Source: Thermoplasmata archaeon (GTDB lineage Archaea; Thermoplasmatota; Thermoplasmata; Thermoplasmatales; Thermoplasmataceae). From it: a stretch of 58,108 nt of DNA. This document shows, in pieces, positions 7,591-16,504 of the stretch. Position 1 is the first letter of the stretch, and every line of letters starts with the position of its first letter. Position numbers and translations under genes: made by a program. Below the pieces are notes generated by a model that saw only the letters and a list, made by a program, of their open reading frames with translations, had not been told where the DNA came from and made no database searches. The stretch is from NCBI GenBank assembly GCA_021822985.1, contig JAKAPZ010000002.1, positions 1-58,108 on the forward strand, in the 5' to 3' direction.

Positions 7591-10500
7591 TTATTTCCTC
7601 CTCTTGAAAAGTATTATTCCGAGAACTGCAATGACAGCAGCTGCTGCACCGATTATGGCAAATACCTCAGTCTGTGTCAAACCACCCGATGTACCGGAGA
7701 TTTGTGAAAATTTAATGTTCACAGGTACATTCTTTCCATTGACGGAGAGTGAACCTGAACCGGGGGAAATTGAATAACCGGATATGTTCACAACAGTGTA
7801 TGAATATGTGCCGTTGACTGCATTGAATGTTATTGTGGTTCCATTGGAACTTGAAGTAGCGCCGTTGAACGTCATGCTCCAGTGTGTTCCTGATGGAAGG
7901 CCTGTTTCCGTGAAAGTGATCTTGTATGTGTACTTTGAAAAGGCTGCTGCCTGAGATATGTTCTTTCCGCTTACGGTTATGGATCCTGCACTTGCATGAT
8001 ATATTTTGTCAGTTGTAGCGATATTGTAGGAATATGTTCCGTTTGTAAGTGCAAATGAGTAGGATGATCCTGTGATTGCGCCTGAATTCATACCGTTGCT
8101 CAGATTCACATACCATGCTGTTCCTGATGGAAGTCCAGATTCTGTGAAGGTTGCTTGGTAATTGGATAAAGATGCATTTCCTTCCGGTATGTTTGTGCTT
8201 GTGAGAACTGCAATAAGACTTCCTGTTGAATTTATCACTGCTTTTTGATCTACCAGTATTCCAGAATACATTTCATAGTAAAAGTTCAAATTGCCCCCGC
8301 TTGTCGTCTCATACAATCCATCCGTAAGAAATGTTCCAGCAGGAGTTGTGATTTTAACGGATGGGGTAATATTTGAACTGCTGAACCCGGGAACGGCGGA
8401 ACCATTGTTCAACTTTGAAATCAGACCCTTGCCGAGCCATAAGCTGAAATTGTTCCAGTGGTCATAAAGCGTAGTGTTTTGAACATTACTGGTAGGATGC
8501 ATAGTTATCATCTGTAATTCCACCGTATCATTGCTCAGGTTGACTGCCACTGCTTTGACCATAACATTGCTAATTGTGGATTTGCCATTATAAACAAAAG
8601 TTAAGCTGTAATTTGCATATGCTCCCGTAAAAGCCCATACGGGTGCCTGCGATGAAATGATGGGTGTGAAAAGTATGGATTTATAAATGCTTGAATTGCG
8701 CACCACTATGGATCCGCTTTGTGGGGCAATTGAATATCCTGAAATTGGTTGAACGTCAAATGCATATGTTCCATTGGGCTCAAGGAATGATATAGTACTG
8801 CTTGTGGATGTTTTTGATGTTCCATTGAACTCAACAGTCCAGTCAACAGATGTAGGCAACCCTGTTTCTGTGAATGATACGGTATACTGGGAAACTTCCT
8901 TCAGGTTTATAATTTGTGGAGTCAGTGATGAAACGGTTAATGATCCTGTTGTCGGATTGCTGATAGAGGCGGTCGTAGAATTGTATATGCCAAAAGAATA
9001 AGTGTAATTTCCTTTCACAAGATATACGATCATCTGTTGTGACAATAATGTTTCATTGGATATTTCATTGACCGTATTCGATGTTATCTGTATGCCCCAT
9101 TCCTTCCCCTGAATTAATCCAACTTCATTAAAAACAAATTTGTAATAATGAGGGAAATAGATTTTCACAGTTGTGTTATTTCCTGAAACATTGAAACTGG
9201 AGCTTTGGGAAGTGGAAAAGGTGCTCAGACCCCATACTGAATATGTATAGTCATATGTACCATTTTCAAGATAGAATGTGGAATTTTGAGATTTTGAATT
9301 ACCTCCTACAATACCCTTAAAGCTGAAAAGGTGATCCATACCCTTATGCAAACCATAAGCAATCACTGTAACTTTATAGATGTGCACACTTACATTAATT
9401 GTAAAACCATAAGTGGATATTGAAAAAGACTGATTGAAATACTCCTTTATGCTAAGATAAGTTGAATTCACATATATCGTATATGTACCACTTGGCAAAT
9501 AGGAAACAAAGGATGAATTTGAGCTTGTGTTTTGGTAGATTATGGAGCCCGTATTGTAATTCCTTAGGCAGACTGCATAAGTTAAACCCGGAAATATGCC
9601 ATGAATATTCACAGCTATTTTCTGAACTGCAGGAAATGTGATTGAAATGCTTCCAGCGGAATTTACAGTGAAACCTGTTGTTTTAAAAAATGTTCCATGA
9701 ATGCCAAAAAATGGTATTGAATATAAAAGTGAAACTGATCCTATGACTGGTGTGTACTTTAGCGTTCCGTTGGGAAGATATGCAATAAGGGAAGAAGAGC
9801 CGGTGCCATTTATATAGCAAACATCATAAGGACTCGAAGAGCTTGCAGTATAATTCCAGGCAACCAACACCCCCCAATCCTCACCAGAAGTGATCCCTGT
9901 CTCACTAAATACATACTTATTCAATTTAGGGATTATTAGAGATACGCTATATGACTGCTTGAGAGTTCTATTAACAGTTAAGCCTGTTGGGAAACTATTC
10001 GAAAAAGAACCAGATTTCACTGTATAAGAGTAGGTTCCATTCGGTAAATAAATAGTGAACCCTGTGTTGCTTGTTGTGTTTACATACATCATGTTGATAA
10101 ATGAATCCAAGCTCAAGTTGACAGTTGTCCCATAATAGGAAACATAAAGTTGCCAATTGAATCCGGGAGATAAGCCTGTTTCGGAAAAAGTGACTGGAAC
10201 AGTTTTCATTATATTTATATCCAATATTGTGCTGGTTGATGTGACCACAAGTTCAGAAGGATTCACTGCTGTGACTTGAAATATCCCTTCAGTATAGGAA
10301 TAATTATAATAACCAAGTGTGAGATATGCGATCATTGTGCCTGTAAGTGATGAATTGTAATATGATACTGAATCAAACAGACTTCCCCCCATGGCGATTG
10401 TCCATTTTGTTCCCGAGCGCAAACTCTGTGCAGAAAGAGTGACCTTTTTCAGCACAGGGAAATTGACTGACATGTTTAATGAATTACCCTGTATGGAAAA

Positions 10501-11013
10501 AAACATGTTCTGAATGTCGGAATTCATTTCGTATGAGAAATAAGTAGAATTCATCACTGTTAAAACATAATAATATGTCCCGTTAGTAAGGGTCAAATTG
10601 ATGTTGTTGCCTGAGGAGAAGCCATAACTTGTGAATTGAGAATAATTTGGTGTGTTCGCATTAGACCAGTTATTTCCATTTGTATAAGATGACGCAAATT
10701 CCGCAGAAGATGTGGCCTCTGTAGAATTGTTTAAAATATAAATTCCCCATGAAAGCCCGGGAGTCAGTCCTGATTGGGCAATACTGACATTGTAATAATA
10801 TACCCCATTTATGATGTGTGCGGGAGTATTTGATTGACTGATTGAATAACCAGAATTATGTACCCCTTTTACAGAGATTTGTGATATCAGATTGAGTGAA
10901 TTGCTGCTGGCCCCTTTTGCAGAAAACATTGATGGTTGAAAGGCTGAGAATATGAATACTGCCATTAGAACAAATACAGCTATCGCTTTCCAGTTCATTT
11001 TTCCAAGTTTCAT
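7591..11013 (-). CDS. Giant repeat-containing surface protein with C-terminal anchor
   Basis: This 1140-aa protein has a signal peptide (about residues 10-33), about ten divergent repeats of 75-100 residues and a C-terminal membrane helix (about 1113-1135) followed by KRRK. Repeat cores read SGLTPGLSWGIYI, ETGLSPGFNWQLYV, ETGITSGEDWGVLV, EVGLIQGKEWGIQI, ETGLPTSVDWTVEF, ESGLPSGTAWYVNL and ETGLPSGTHWSMTF, each followed by a NGTYxYxV strand. This beta-rich repeat is typical of Thermoplasmatales extracellular proteins; adhesion or envelope roles are inferred. The last two repeats are the best conserved and the N-terminal ones the most diverged. A unique region without the repeat lies at about 790-940. 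The protein is rich in N-glycosylation sequons. Confidence 0.85.
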   Translation of the reverse strand: MKLGKMNWKAIAVFVLMAVFIFSAFQPSMFSAKGASSNSLNLISQISVKGVHNSGYSISQSNTPAHIINGVYYYNVSIAQSGLTPGLSWGIYILNNSTEATSSAEFASSYTNGNNWSNANTPNYSQFTSYGFSSGNNINLTLTNGTYYYVLTVMNSTYFSYEMNSDIQNMFFSIQGNSLNMSVNFPVLKKVTLSAQSLRSGTKWTIAMGGSLFDSVSYYNSSLTGTMIAYLTLGYYNYSYTEGIFQVTAVNPSELVVTSTSTILDINIMKTVPVTFSETGLSPGFNWQLYVSYYGTTVNLSLDSFINMMYVNTTSNTGFTIYLPNGTYSYTVKSGSFSNSFPTGLTVNRTLKQSYSVSLIIPKLNKYVFSETGITSGEDWGVLVAWNYTASSSSPYDVCYINGTGSSSLIAYLPNGTLKYTPVIGSVSLLYSIPFFGIHGTFFKTTGFTVNSAGSISITFPAVQKIAVNIHGIFPGLTYAVCLRNYNTGSIIYQNTSSNSSFVSYLPSGTYTIYVNSTYLSIKEYFNQSFSISTYGFTINVSVHIYKVTVIAYGLHKGMDHLFSFKGIVGGNSKSQNSTFYLENGTYDYTYSVWGLSTFSTSQSSSFNVSGNNTTVKIYFPHYYKFVFNEVGLIQGKEWGIQITSNTVNEISNETLLSQQMIVYLVKGNYTYSFGIYNSTTASISNPTTGSLTVSSLTPQIINLKEVSQYTVSFTETGLPTSVDWTVEFNGTSKTSTSSTISFLEPNGTYAFDVQPISGYSIAPQSGSIVVRNSSIYKSILFTPIISSQAPVWAFTGAYANYSLTFVYNGKSTISNVMVKAVAVNLSNDTVELQMITMHPTSNVQNTTLYDHWNNFSLWLGKGLISKLNNGSAVPGFSSSNITPSVKITTPAGTFLTDGLYETTSGGNLNFYYEMYSGILVDQKAVINSTGSLIAVLTSTNIPEGNASLSNYQATFTESGLPSGTAWYVNLSNGMNSGAITGSSYSFALTNGTYSYNIATTDKIYHASAGSITVSGKNISQAAAFSKYTYKITFTETGLPSGTHWSMTFNGATSSSNGTTITFNAVNGTYSYTVVNISGYSISPGSGSLSVNGKNVPVNIKFSQISGTSGGLTQTEVFAIIGAAAAVIAVLGIILFKRRK

Positions 11014-11046
11014 TGAGAATGAAATTTATAACGAGATATAACCTAG

Positions 11047-11922
11047 TACTGTAAATGAAGTGTCGTATTTTGCCACGAACTTGGTTAAAAAGCCCTAAAT
11101 TAAGGGAAAATTATATTTGTTTAACTTTATGAATACACGATTATATTCATTGACACACCAATGTATTTTTACTGATTTACAAATTTCCTGATCCTGCCAT
11201 CACACTTTGAAAGATTCTCTGAGAATTCGAAGAAGTTAGTTTTAACCGCTTCAATCATCATATCCTGATCTGTAACAAATGTCCTTGATATTATCCTCTT
11301 TATAGATTTCCATATCAGTTCTATTGGATTCAGCTGTAGTGAATAGGGAAGCGGGAATATGAGTTCAATATCGGTATCTCTGCGGTGTTTGCCATGTTCA
11401 CACAGTATTTGCAGTGGCCTGTGGTGCAGATTCATCAAAGAATCCTATTATGGTGTCATATGGGTTTATCTGACCGGGTTTTTTTAGTTTTTCTCCAGCA
11501 CCATTGTATTTTCTGTAACCTGCCTGATAGGGTTTTGCATGTTTCATGTTGAATTCCTTCAGTGTTCTCCTCACCTGCTTCTCAGAATATTCAACGTTGA
11601 ATTCTGTCCATATAAGATCAGCAATATCATTCAGCTATCACAGATCTTTTGCTTCAAGCAATATCTTCAGTTCTTTTTTCTTTCCTTCTGTTAATTTTGA
11701 CAGCTTTCCGCCGGCAAATTCCGGACAGGCCCTTCAAACCCTAACTGATTCCATCTTTCCAGCCACTTGTACCCAACTCTCTTCACTACACCACACCCTT
11801 TGCAGCTTCAATAATACCCTTCCCACCATAGAGGAGTTTGATGAATATCAGTCCGGGAATGAACCGGACTCTATTCTTTTCCTCCTGTTTATCTAGGCTC
11901 ACTGACCTTCATTTCAACGGTT
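11047..11922 (-). mobile_element. Degenerate IS630-type insertion sequence
   Basis: The decayed transposase is bracketed by similar inverted ends: AAATGAAGTGTC (11053-11064) and, on the other side, GACCTTCATTT (11904-11914). Each is preceded outward by a TA dinucleotide, the target preferred by IS630. The span is about 0.88 kb, shorter than a usual IS630 of 1.1 kb, consistent with an internal deletion. Ends are estimates. Confidence 0.5.
11169..11890 (-). pseudogene. IS630-family transposase, disrupted
   Basis: Reading the minus strand in pieces gives the transposase in order: a helix-turn-helix part (RVGYKWLERWNQLGFEGL), LSKLTEGKKKELKILLEAKD followed by a stop, LNDIADLIWTEFNVEYSEKQ, GYRKYNGAGEKLKKPGQINP, then the first catalytic strand DTIIGFFDESAPQA. 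After a frameshift and loss of the middle catalytic segment the C-terminus reads YSLQLNPIELIWKSIKRI, the conserved LNPIExxW motif of IS630 transposases. At least one stop, one frameshift and one deletion make it inactive. Confidence 0.85.
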
Positions 11923-12061
11923 AATGATTTATGTCTGCCACTGGGGAGTTTAATTGATAAAAGGAAAACAATTACGTCAAAGACTATAAAAGAAAATCAT
12001 GATATATTTGTCTGCCTTAAGGGTGCTCAAAATTCAAGGAGATGTGAATTTATACATTCAG

Positions 12062-13147
12062 TTATCTCATATCCTCAATATATTTTTTCCTGAACTCGTT
12101 TATGCACACCATCTCTCCATCCCTCTCTGCAAACCAGAAATGCCATCCATTAAAACTTGGTTTGCCCATTAAGGACGCACTCACTGAATGTATTGAACCG
12201 ATTATGCCATCGGAGACAAGCGTAGCGTTGGGAAGAACCGTTGCTTTGAGTTTTCTGTTCTCCGAGTATATTGTTTCTCCCACCATTAGGTATCCGGAAG
12301 AAACAAGTTCACCGAACGGCACTTTTGGTGATTTCTCCTCTGCAGGATAACCTAAAAGATTCGTTTCAACCGGCTTTACCTGTGCAATCCTTTTTTCTGC
12401 AAGGGACACATAATCTTTATCAGCCTCTATTCCTATAAAATTTCTGCCCAGCAGTTTGGATACTGATCCTGTAGTGCCACTGCCCATGAACGGATCAAGA
12501 ACCAGATCTCCCGGGTTTGATGTTGAAATTATGATTCTTTTCAATAATTCTTCAGGTTTCTGTGTAGAATGGGCCTTTTTTCCATCTATTTTAATTCTTT
12601 CGGGCCCTGAACATATTGGTATGTTCCAGTCACTTCTCATCTGCAGATCATCATTGAATATCTTCATCGATTTGTAATGAAAAGTGTATTTTGAATTCTG
12701 ATCTTTGACTGCCATAATCAAAGTTTCATGAGCATTTGTGAATCTTGTTCCCCTGAAATTGGGCATGGGATTCGTCTTGATCCATACAACATCATTTATG
12801 ATCCAGAAACCAAGATCCTGCATGATCTTTCCAATCCTGAATATGTTGTGATATGTTCCTATGACCCATATGACACCATCCTTCTTCATGACTCTCCTGC
12901 ATTCCGACAACCATTTCAGGGAAAACTCATCATATTCCTGAAAGTTTGAAAATTTGTCCCAGTGATCTGTCACTGCGTTCACCCGGGTCTGGTTTGGCCT
13001 CCACAGTTCCTCCTTCAACTGAAGATTATATGGAGGATCTGCAAATATGAGATCCGTAGATTCATCCGGAATCTTCTTCAGCCCGAGAACAGTATCCATA
13101 TTGATAATGGTGTTCAGAAAATCTTGAAGCGTGGAATTGTCATCCAT
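12062..13147 (-). CDS. CcrM-like adenine-N6 DNA methyltransferase with RAMA domain, orphan
   Basis: The catalytic motif FADPPYNLQ lies near residue 36 and the SAM-binding motif DPFMGSGTTG near 220, the order of beta-class methyltransferases such as HinfI and CcrM, which methylate GANTC. Between them HSTQKPEELL is also conserved. The C-terminal 95 residues (from FGELVSSGYLMVG to NEFRKKY) match the RAMA domain that follows CcrM-type enzymes. I placed the start at ATG 13147: the longer frame adds 52 residues without family character and would cover the promoter of the divergent Mut7-C gene. No restriction endonuclease gene is adjacent, so it is probably an orphan enzyme. The recognition site is inferred. 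Confidence 0.9.
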   Translation of the reverse strand: MDDNSTLQDFLNTIINMDTVLGLKKIPDESTDLIFADPPYNLQLKEELWRPNQTRVNAVTDHWDKFSNFQEYDEFSLKWLSECRRVMKKDGVIWVIGTYHNIFRIGKIMQDLGFWIINDVVWIKTNPMPNFRGTRFTNAHETLIMAVKDQNSKYTFHYKSMKIFNDDLQMRSDWNIPICSGPERIKIDGKKAHSTQKPEELLKRIIISTSNPGDLVLDPFMGSGTTGSVSKLLGRNFIGIEADKDYVSLAEKRIAQVKPVETNLLGYPAEEKSPKVPFGELVSSGYLMVGETIYSENRKLKATVLPNATLVSDGIIGSIHSVSASLMGKPSFNGWHFWFAERDGEMVCINEFRKKYIEDMR

Positions 13148-13250
13148 CAATTTTACAGAGTACAATTTCCGGGAATAAATATACCTTTTTGTGGAATAAA
13201 TTCTGGAAACGTTGATATTTATATTAGTACTATTGCAGATATAGTTTTCA

Positions 13251-13263
13251 GGAGGAAGAGAAT
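13251..13263 (+). promoter_or_regulatory. Shine-Dalgarno deciding an AUA start
   Basis: GGAGG at 13251-13255 is followed after 8 nt by ATA at 13264. No ATG, GTG or TTG exists in this frame between the upstream stop (TAG 13225-13227) and ATG 13285, and starting at ATG 13285 would remove conserved Mut7-C residues. The signal therefore points to initiation at AUA. Confidence 0.55.
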
Positions 13264-13707
13264 ATAAAATATCTTGCAGACAACATGCTTGGAAGGCTTT
13301 CAAGATTCATGAGAATAATGGGCTATGATACCCTGTATCCAAATCTGGAAGTAGCGGACTCAGAGATTATTGAAATGTGCAGGAATGACAGCAGAATCCT
13401 TGTTTCCAGGGACAGGCAGATCTGCCTCCGGTATAAGGACTCGATCAGGATAAACTCAGATATCATTAAAGATCAGATACTGGAGATTTGTTCCTATGAA
13501 AAACCGTTAAAGGAAAAACTCTTTACGAGATGCACCGCCTGCAACGGAATTCTTGTGCCCGGTGACTGTTTCTGTAAAGAGGAGTTTGATCCCAGAAAAA
13601 CAGAAAACGTGAGCCACTGCCCGGATTGCGGAAAATGTTACTGGCCCGGTACACATTCTGAGAGCATAGTAAAATTTCTTTCAGATCTGGGAGTTTTCAA
13701 GGAATGA
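13264..13707 (+). CDS. Mut7-C RNase-domain protein with zinc ribbon, probable AUA start
   Basis: The frame from ATA 13264 begins IKYLADNMLGRLSRFMRIMG, the exact start of the Mut7-C family (PIN-like fold), in which the Asp of ADNML is a conserved putative catalytic residue. A second acidic patch SRDRQI follows near residue 50. The C-terminal 50 residues hold two CxxC pairs (CTAC and CPDC, with CFC between), a zinc ribbon usual in this family. From ATG 13285 the protein would be 140 aa but lack the Asp. Known members are thought to be RNases; the substrate is unknown. The gene is divergent from the methyltransferase and followed by Taw2. Confidence 0.8.
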   Translation: MKYLADNMLGRLSRFMRIMGYDTLYPNLEVADSEIIEMCRNDSRILVSRDRQICLRYKDSIRINSDIIKDQILEICSYEKPLKEKLFTRCTACNGILVPGDCFCKEEFDPRKTENVSHCPDCGKCYWPGTHSESIVKFLSDLGVFKE

Positions 13708-13749
13708 ATGATAAAATGAAAAATGTTTTAGACAGCATAAAATTAAGGA

Positions 13750-14745
13750 ATGTTGAAATCGCAGGGTGTAGCTGTTGAACGAATAAATGGGGAAAAATTC
13801 CTCAAATTTGCCGTGGAAAATCACATACTTGACAGAAAAAAGAGAATATTCTCTGATTCGTCGCATATATATTTTCCCATTTTGGAAAATTCACCTCTGC
13901 CCGGACTTGAAGTGAATGAATACGACTTTCAGTTGAGGGAGAATGAAACGATCAAAGAGTATCTTACGGAAAAATATGGAGAACCGGTTGAAATGCTGAA
14001 ATGGCAGAGAGTCGGCGAATCGCTCATATTCAGTGATACATCCTTCATTGACAGAGAAATGGCAGAGGATATAGTGAACAAAGGATTTGCTTCTTCAGTG
14101 TTGAAAAGAAACGGTTCTGTATCAGGATCAGAACGGAGGCCTTCCATGACTGTACTGTCCGGAACACCGGGAGATACCGTTCACAGGGAAAACGGAATCA
14201 ACTTTGTGCTTAACCCCGAAAAAATAATGATCAGCAAGGGAAATATCTCTGAAAGGGGGATTCCATTCCTGAACCTGCTAAGAGGCAGGAAAATACTTGA
14301 CATGTTTTCCGGCATAGGTTACTTTTCACTCCCCCTTGCAGCCAAACTGGAGGCAGAGGAACTAACGTGTACAGATATAAATGGCATTGCAATTGAATAT
14401 CTCTTAAAATCCTACAGTGCTTCTGAAATTGGCACAAAACTGGAAGCACTGAACATGGATTGCAGGCTTATTCCCCCTGAGAGGAAATATGATATAATAC
14501 TGATGGGGAACTTCAAGAGCATCAATTACCTTCCGGAAGCACTCTCCCACATTGAAAAAAGGGGCCAGATCATACTTCACTATCTTTCACCCACAGGAAC
14601 ACACAGCAGCCATTTGGAACTCATAATGAAATCATGCAGGGGCATGTCCTTCCTCGTTGATATGCTGGAAACCCACAGGGTCAAATCATATGCTCCACAT
14701 CTCTGGCACATGTCTTCACTGATTGAAGTTTCGAGGAACGAATGA
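13750..14745 (+). CDS. taw2: tRNA wyosine-pathway aminocarboxypropyltransferase, Taw2/TYW2 family
   Basis: The SAM-binding motif LDMFSGIGYFSLPLA lies near residue 181, preceded by NPEKIMISKGNISERG, which matches the VMFSSGNxxEKxR signature of TYW2/Taw2 rather than Trm5. The motif IV region reads ILMGNFKSINYLPEAL and then IILHYLSP, again like archaeal Taw2 (IMGYVxxxxxFL, then IHYH). Taw2 transfers the aminocarboxypropyl group of SAM to 4-demethylwyosine at G37 of tRNA-Phe. The N-terminal part is divergent and shorter than in many members. The gene follows Mut7-C by 42 bp and precedes another methyltransferase, so this is a small RNA-modification cluster. A Trm5-like role is the alternative. 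Confidence 0.72.
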   Translation: MLKSQGVAVERINGEKFLKFAVENHILDRKKRIFSDSSHIYFPILENSPLPGLEVNEYDFQLRENETIKEYLTEKYGEPVEMLKWQRVGESLIFSDTSFIDREMAEDIVNKGFASSVLKRNGSVSGSERRPSMTVLSGTPGDTVHRENGINFVLNPEKIMISKGNISERGIPFLNLLRGRKILDMFSGIGYFSLPLAAKLEAEELTCTDINGIAIEYLLKSYSASEIGTKLEALNMDCRLIPPERKYDIILMGNFKSINYLPEALSHIEKRGQIILHYLSPTGTHSSHLELIMKSCRGMSFLVDMLETHRVKSYAPHLWHMSSLIEVSRNE

Positions 14746-14886
14746 CATTCATTTCAGCAAAATACACTTCCCTGAGTGAAAACATTTTCCTGGATTATGT
14801 TACTGTTCCCACAAAGAGCAAAATTTTTAACGGTGAGACATATTGATAGTGTCTCAGGGGTCGAACACCTGCGAAGACGAGTTTCA

Positions 14887-16086
14887 ATGAGTGATGTGCA
14901 TATGGCTGATGGAGAGGCTGAAATTCTTGATTTTCTTCTGGAACTTGAATCGGATGATGAGAAAGTCCGGAGAGCGGATCATGAATGCAACATGGTTGCA
15001 GGTCTCCTTGCCGAAGGTTACAATGAAAATACCATCATAAAGAAGTATTCGGGAAAGATCAAATTCATAAATGCAGTCCTGGAATTCGCAAAGTCAAGGA
15101 ACAGTGTCATGAAGAAATTCTCCAGATACGACAGATTGTGGCTGGATCGGTATTCAGCATCATATTCAACCCCCGAGGACGTGGGAATTTACAGATCTTT
15201 GAAGCTTGCCGGAAAGAACATTGCTGATCTCGGTTCAGGTGCTGGCATGCAGGCAATATTCCTCTCCATGAATTCCATGGTTACAGGCATCGAGATCGAT
15301 AAATCGAGATATATTATGTCCCTTCTCAACAACAGTGCGTATGAAACAAAATGCAACTTCATGAATGCAGATGCAACCGAGGCCGGAAATGTGCTTGAAA
15401 AACATGATACTGTATACTCTGATCCCCTCAGGAGCAGATTTTCAATGGAAAGAAACATCATGGATCTGGAACCGTCCCCCATTAAGATAATGTCCCTGTA
15501 CAGTGGGAAAATCGGAAATTTCGTATTTGACCTTCCGCCAATGATCAGGAAGGAAAAACTCGAACAGTTCCATGGGGAACTTGAATATCTGTCGGTAGAT
15601 GGCAGATTGTCCAGATTGACATTGTACATTTCTGAAGGAGAAGAAAGGAAGTTGTCAGCAGTTTCTCTCCCATCGGGAAAATCATTTTCTTCGCAGAGAA
15701 TTGAAACTCCCCGCACTACAAAAAATGTGGAAAAATATATCTTCCTGCCTGATGCTTCCCTTTTCTACTCTGAGTTGCATGGAAACTACTGTAATTCGGC
15801 AGGGCTCCAATTGCTTCAGAAAGAGGTAAGGAAAGCAATATACACTGGAGATTCTCCAATTGATGGGTTTATGGGCGAGATTTTCCGCGTAGAAAAAAAA
15901 TGTCCCCTTTCAATGCTAAAGGAAACACTGGATGATATGGATGCGGGAAAGGTGCTAATAAGATATGAAACGCAGGACTATTATGGAACGAGAAATCAAC
16001 TGGAAAAAGATCTTGAAGGAAATGACGAGGTGCATATTTTCAAGATCGATGATACTGCCCTGCTTTCAGTTAAATTGGAATTTTGA
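14887..16086 (+). CDS. Class I SAM methyltransferase with THUMP-like C-terminus
   Basis: A helical N-terminal domain (about 110 residues) precedes the SAM-binding motif DLGSGAGMQAIFLS and the acidic strand end VTGIEID, then a motif IV-like SDPLRSRF that corresponds to DPxRR of the PG1098-like methyltransferases, whose C-terminus is THUMP-like. The target is probably RNA but is not known. The open frame extends to ATG 14776; I chose ATG 14887 because the upstream part is hydrophobic, unlike the family, and AAATTTTTAA near 14821-14830 could be its TATA box. GTG 14833 or ATG 14902 are alternatives. The gene follows Taw2 by 30-140 bp depending on start. Confidence 0.7.
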   Translation: MSDVHMADGEAEILDFLLELESDDEKVRRADHECNMVAGLLAEGYNENTIIKKYSGKIKFINAVLEFAKSRNSVMKKFSRYDRLWLDRYSASYSTPEDVGIYRSLKLAGKNIADLGSGAGMQAIFLSMNSMVTGIEIDKSRYIMSLLNNSAYETKCNFMNADATEAGNVLEKHDTVYSDPLRSRFSMERNIMDLEPSPIKIMSLYSGKIGNFVFDLPPMIRKEKLEQFHGELEYLSVDGRLSRLTLYISEGEERKLSAVSLPSGKSFSSQRIETPRTTKNVEKYIFLPDASLFYSELHGNYCNSAGLQLLQKEVRKAIYTGDSPIDGFMGEIFRVEKKCPLSMLKETLDDMDAGKVLIRYETQDYYGTRNQLEKDLEGNDEVHIFKIDDTALLSVKLEF

Positions 16087-16135
16087 AAAAAAAACAAAAT
16101 GAAAAGTATAATAGCATAACAGCAATTTTGCACCT

Positions 16136-16504
16136 ATGGCAATACGGAGAATAAACCTTGAAAAACTCCCGAGAGCTGGCAATTATTCCCATGGAATAAT
16201 TTCAGGAAACACCATATATCTTTCTGGACAGCTCGGAATCAATCAGGAAACAAAGGGGAACTTCAGGAAACAGTTTGAAACAGCAATGGGGAACGTTGAA
16301 AAAATACTCGAGACTTCCGGCAGTTCCCTCGATAATGTCATCAGGGTTGTTGTCTATCTTGCAAGCCCATCAAATTTTCAGGAAATGAACCAGCTTTTTG
16401 ATGCTTACTTCAACAACAGGGCCCCTGTGAGGACAACGATCATATGCGGTTTTGTAAACCCTGATGCGCTTGTTGAGCTTGAAGTCACAGCATCAAAAGC
16501 TTGA
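16136..16504 (+). CDS. ridA: RidA/YjgF-family reactive imine deaminase
   Basis: The 122-aa length and the motifs YSHGIISGNTIYLSGQLG, IRVVVYLASPSNF and RAPVRTTI are those of RidA. The Arg of PVRTT is the conserved residue that binds the substrate carboxylate. RidA hydrolyses reactive 2-aminoacrylate and related enamines released by PLP enzymes. A TATA-like GTATAATAG lies about 26-30 nt upstream, so the mRNA is probably leaderless. The gene stands alone. Confidence 0.92.
   Translation: MAIRRINLEKLPRAGNYSHGIISGNTIYLSGQLGINQETKGNFRKQFETAMGNVEKILETSGSSLDNVIRVVVYLASPSNFQEMNQLFDAYFNNRAPVRTTIICGFVNPDALVELEVTASKA

Noticed and set aside
7469-7777. Plus-strand open frame of 102 codons
   Set aside because: Its right half is antisense to the large surface protein; the left half belongs to decayed sequence.
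13147-13303. Longer form of the adenine methyltransferase beginning at 13303
   Set aside because: The additional 52 residues resemble no part of the family and overlap the Mut7-C gene start and its Shine-Dalgarno.
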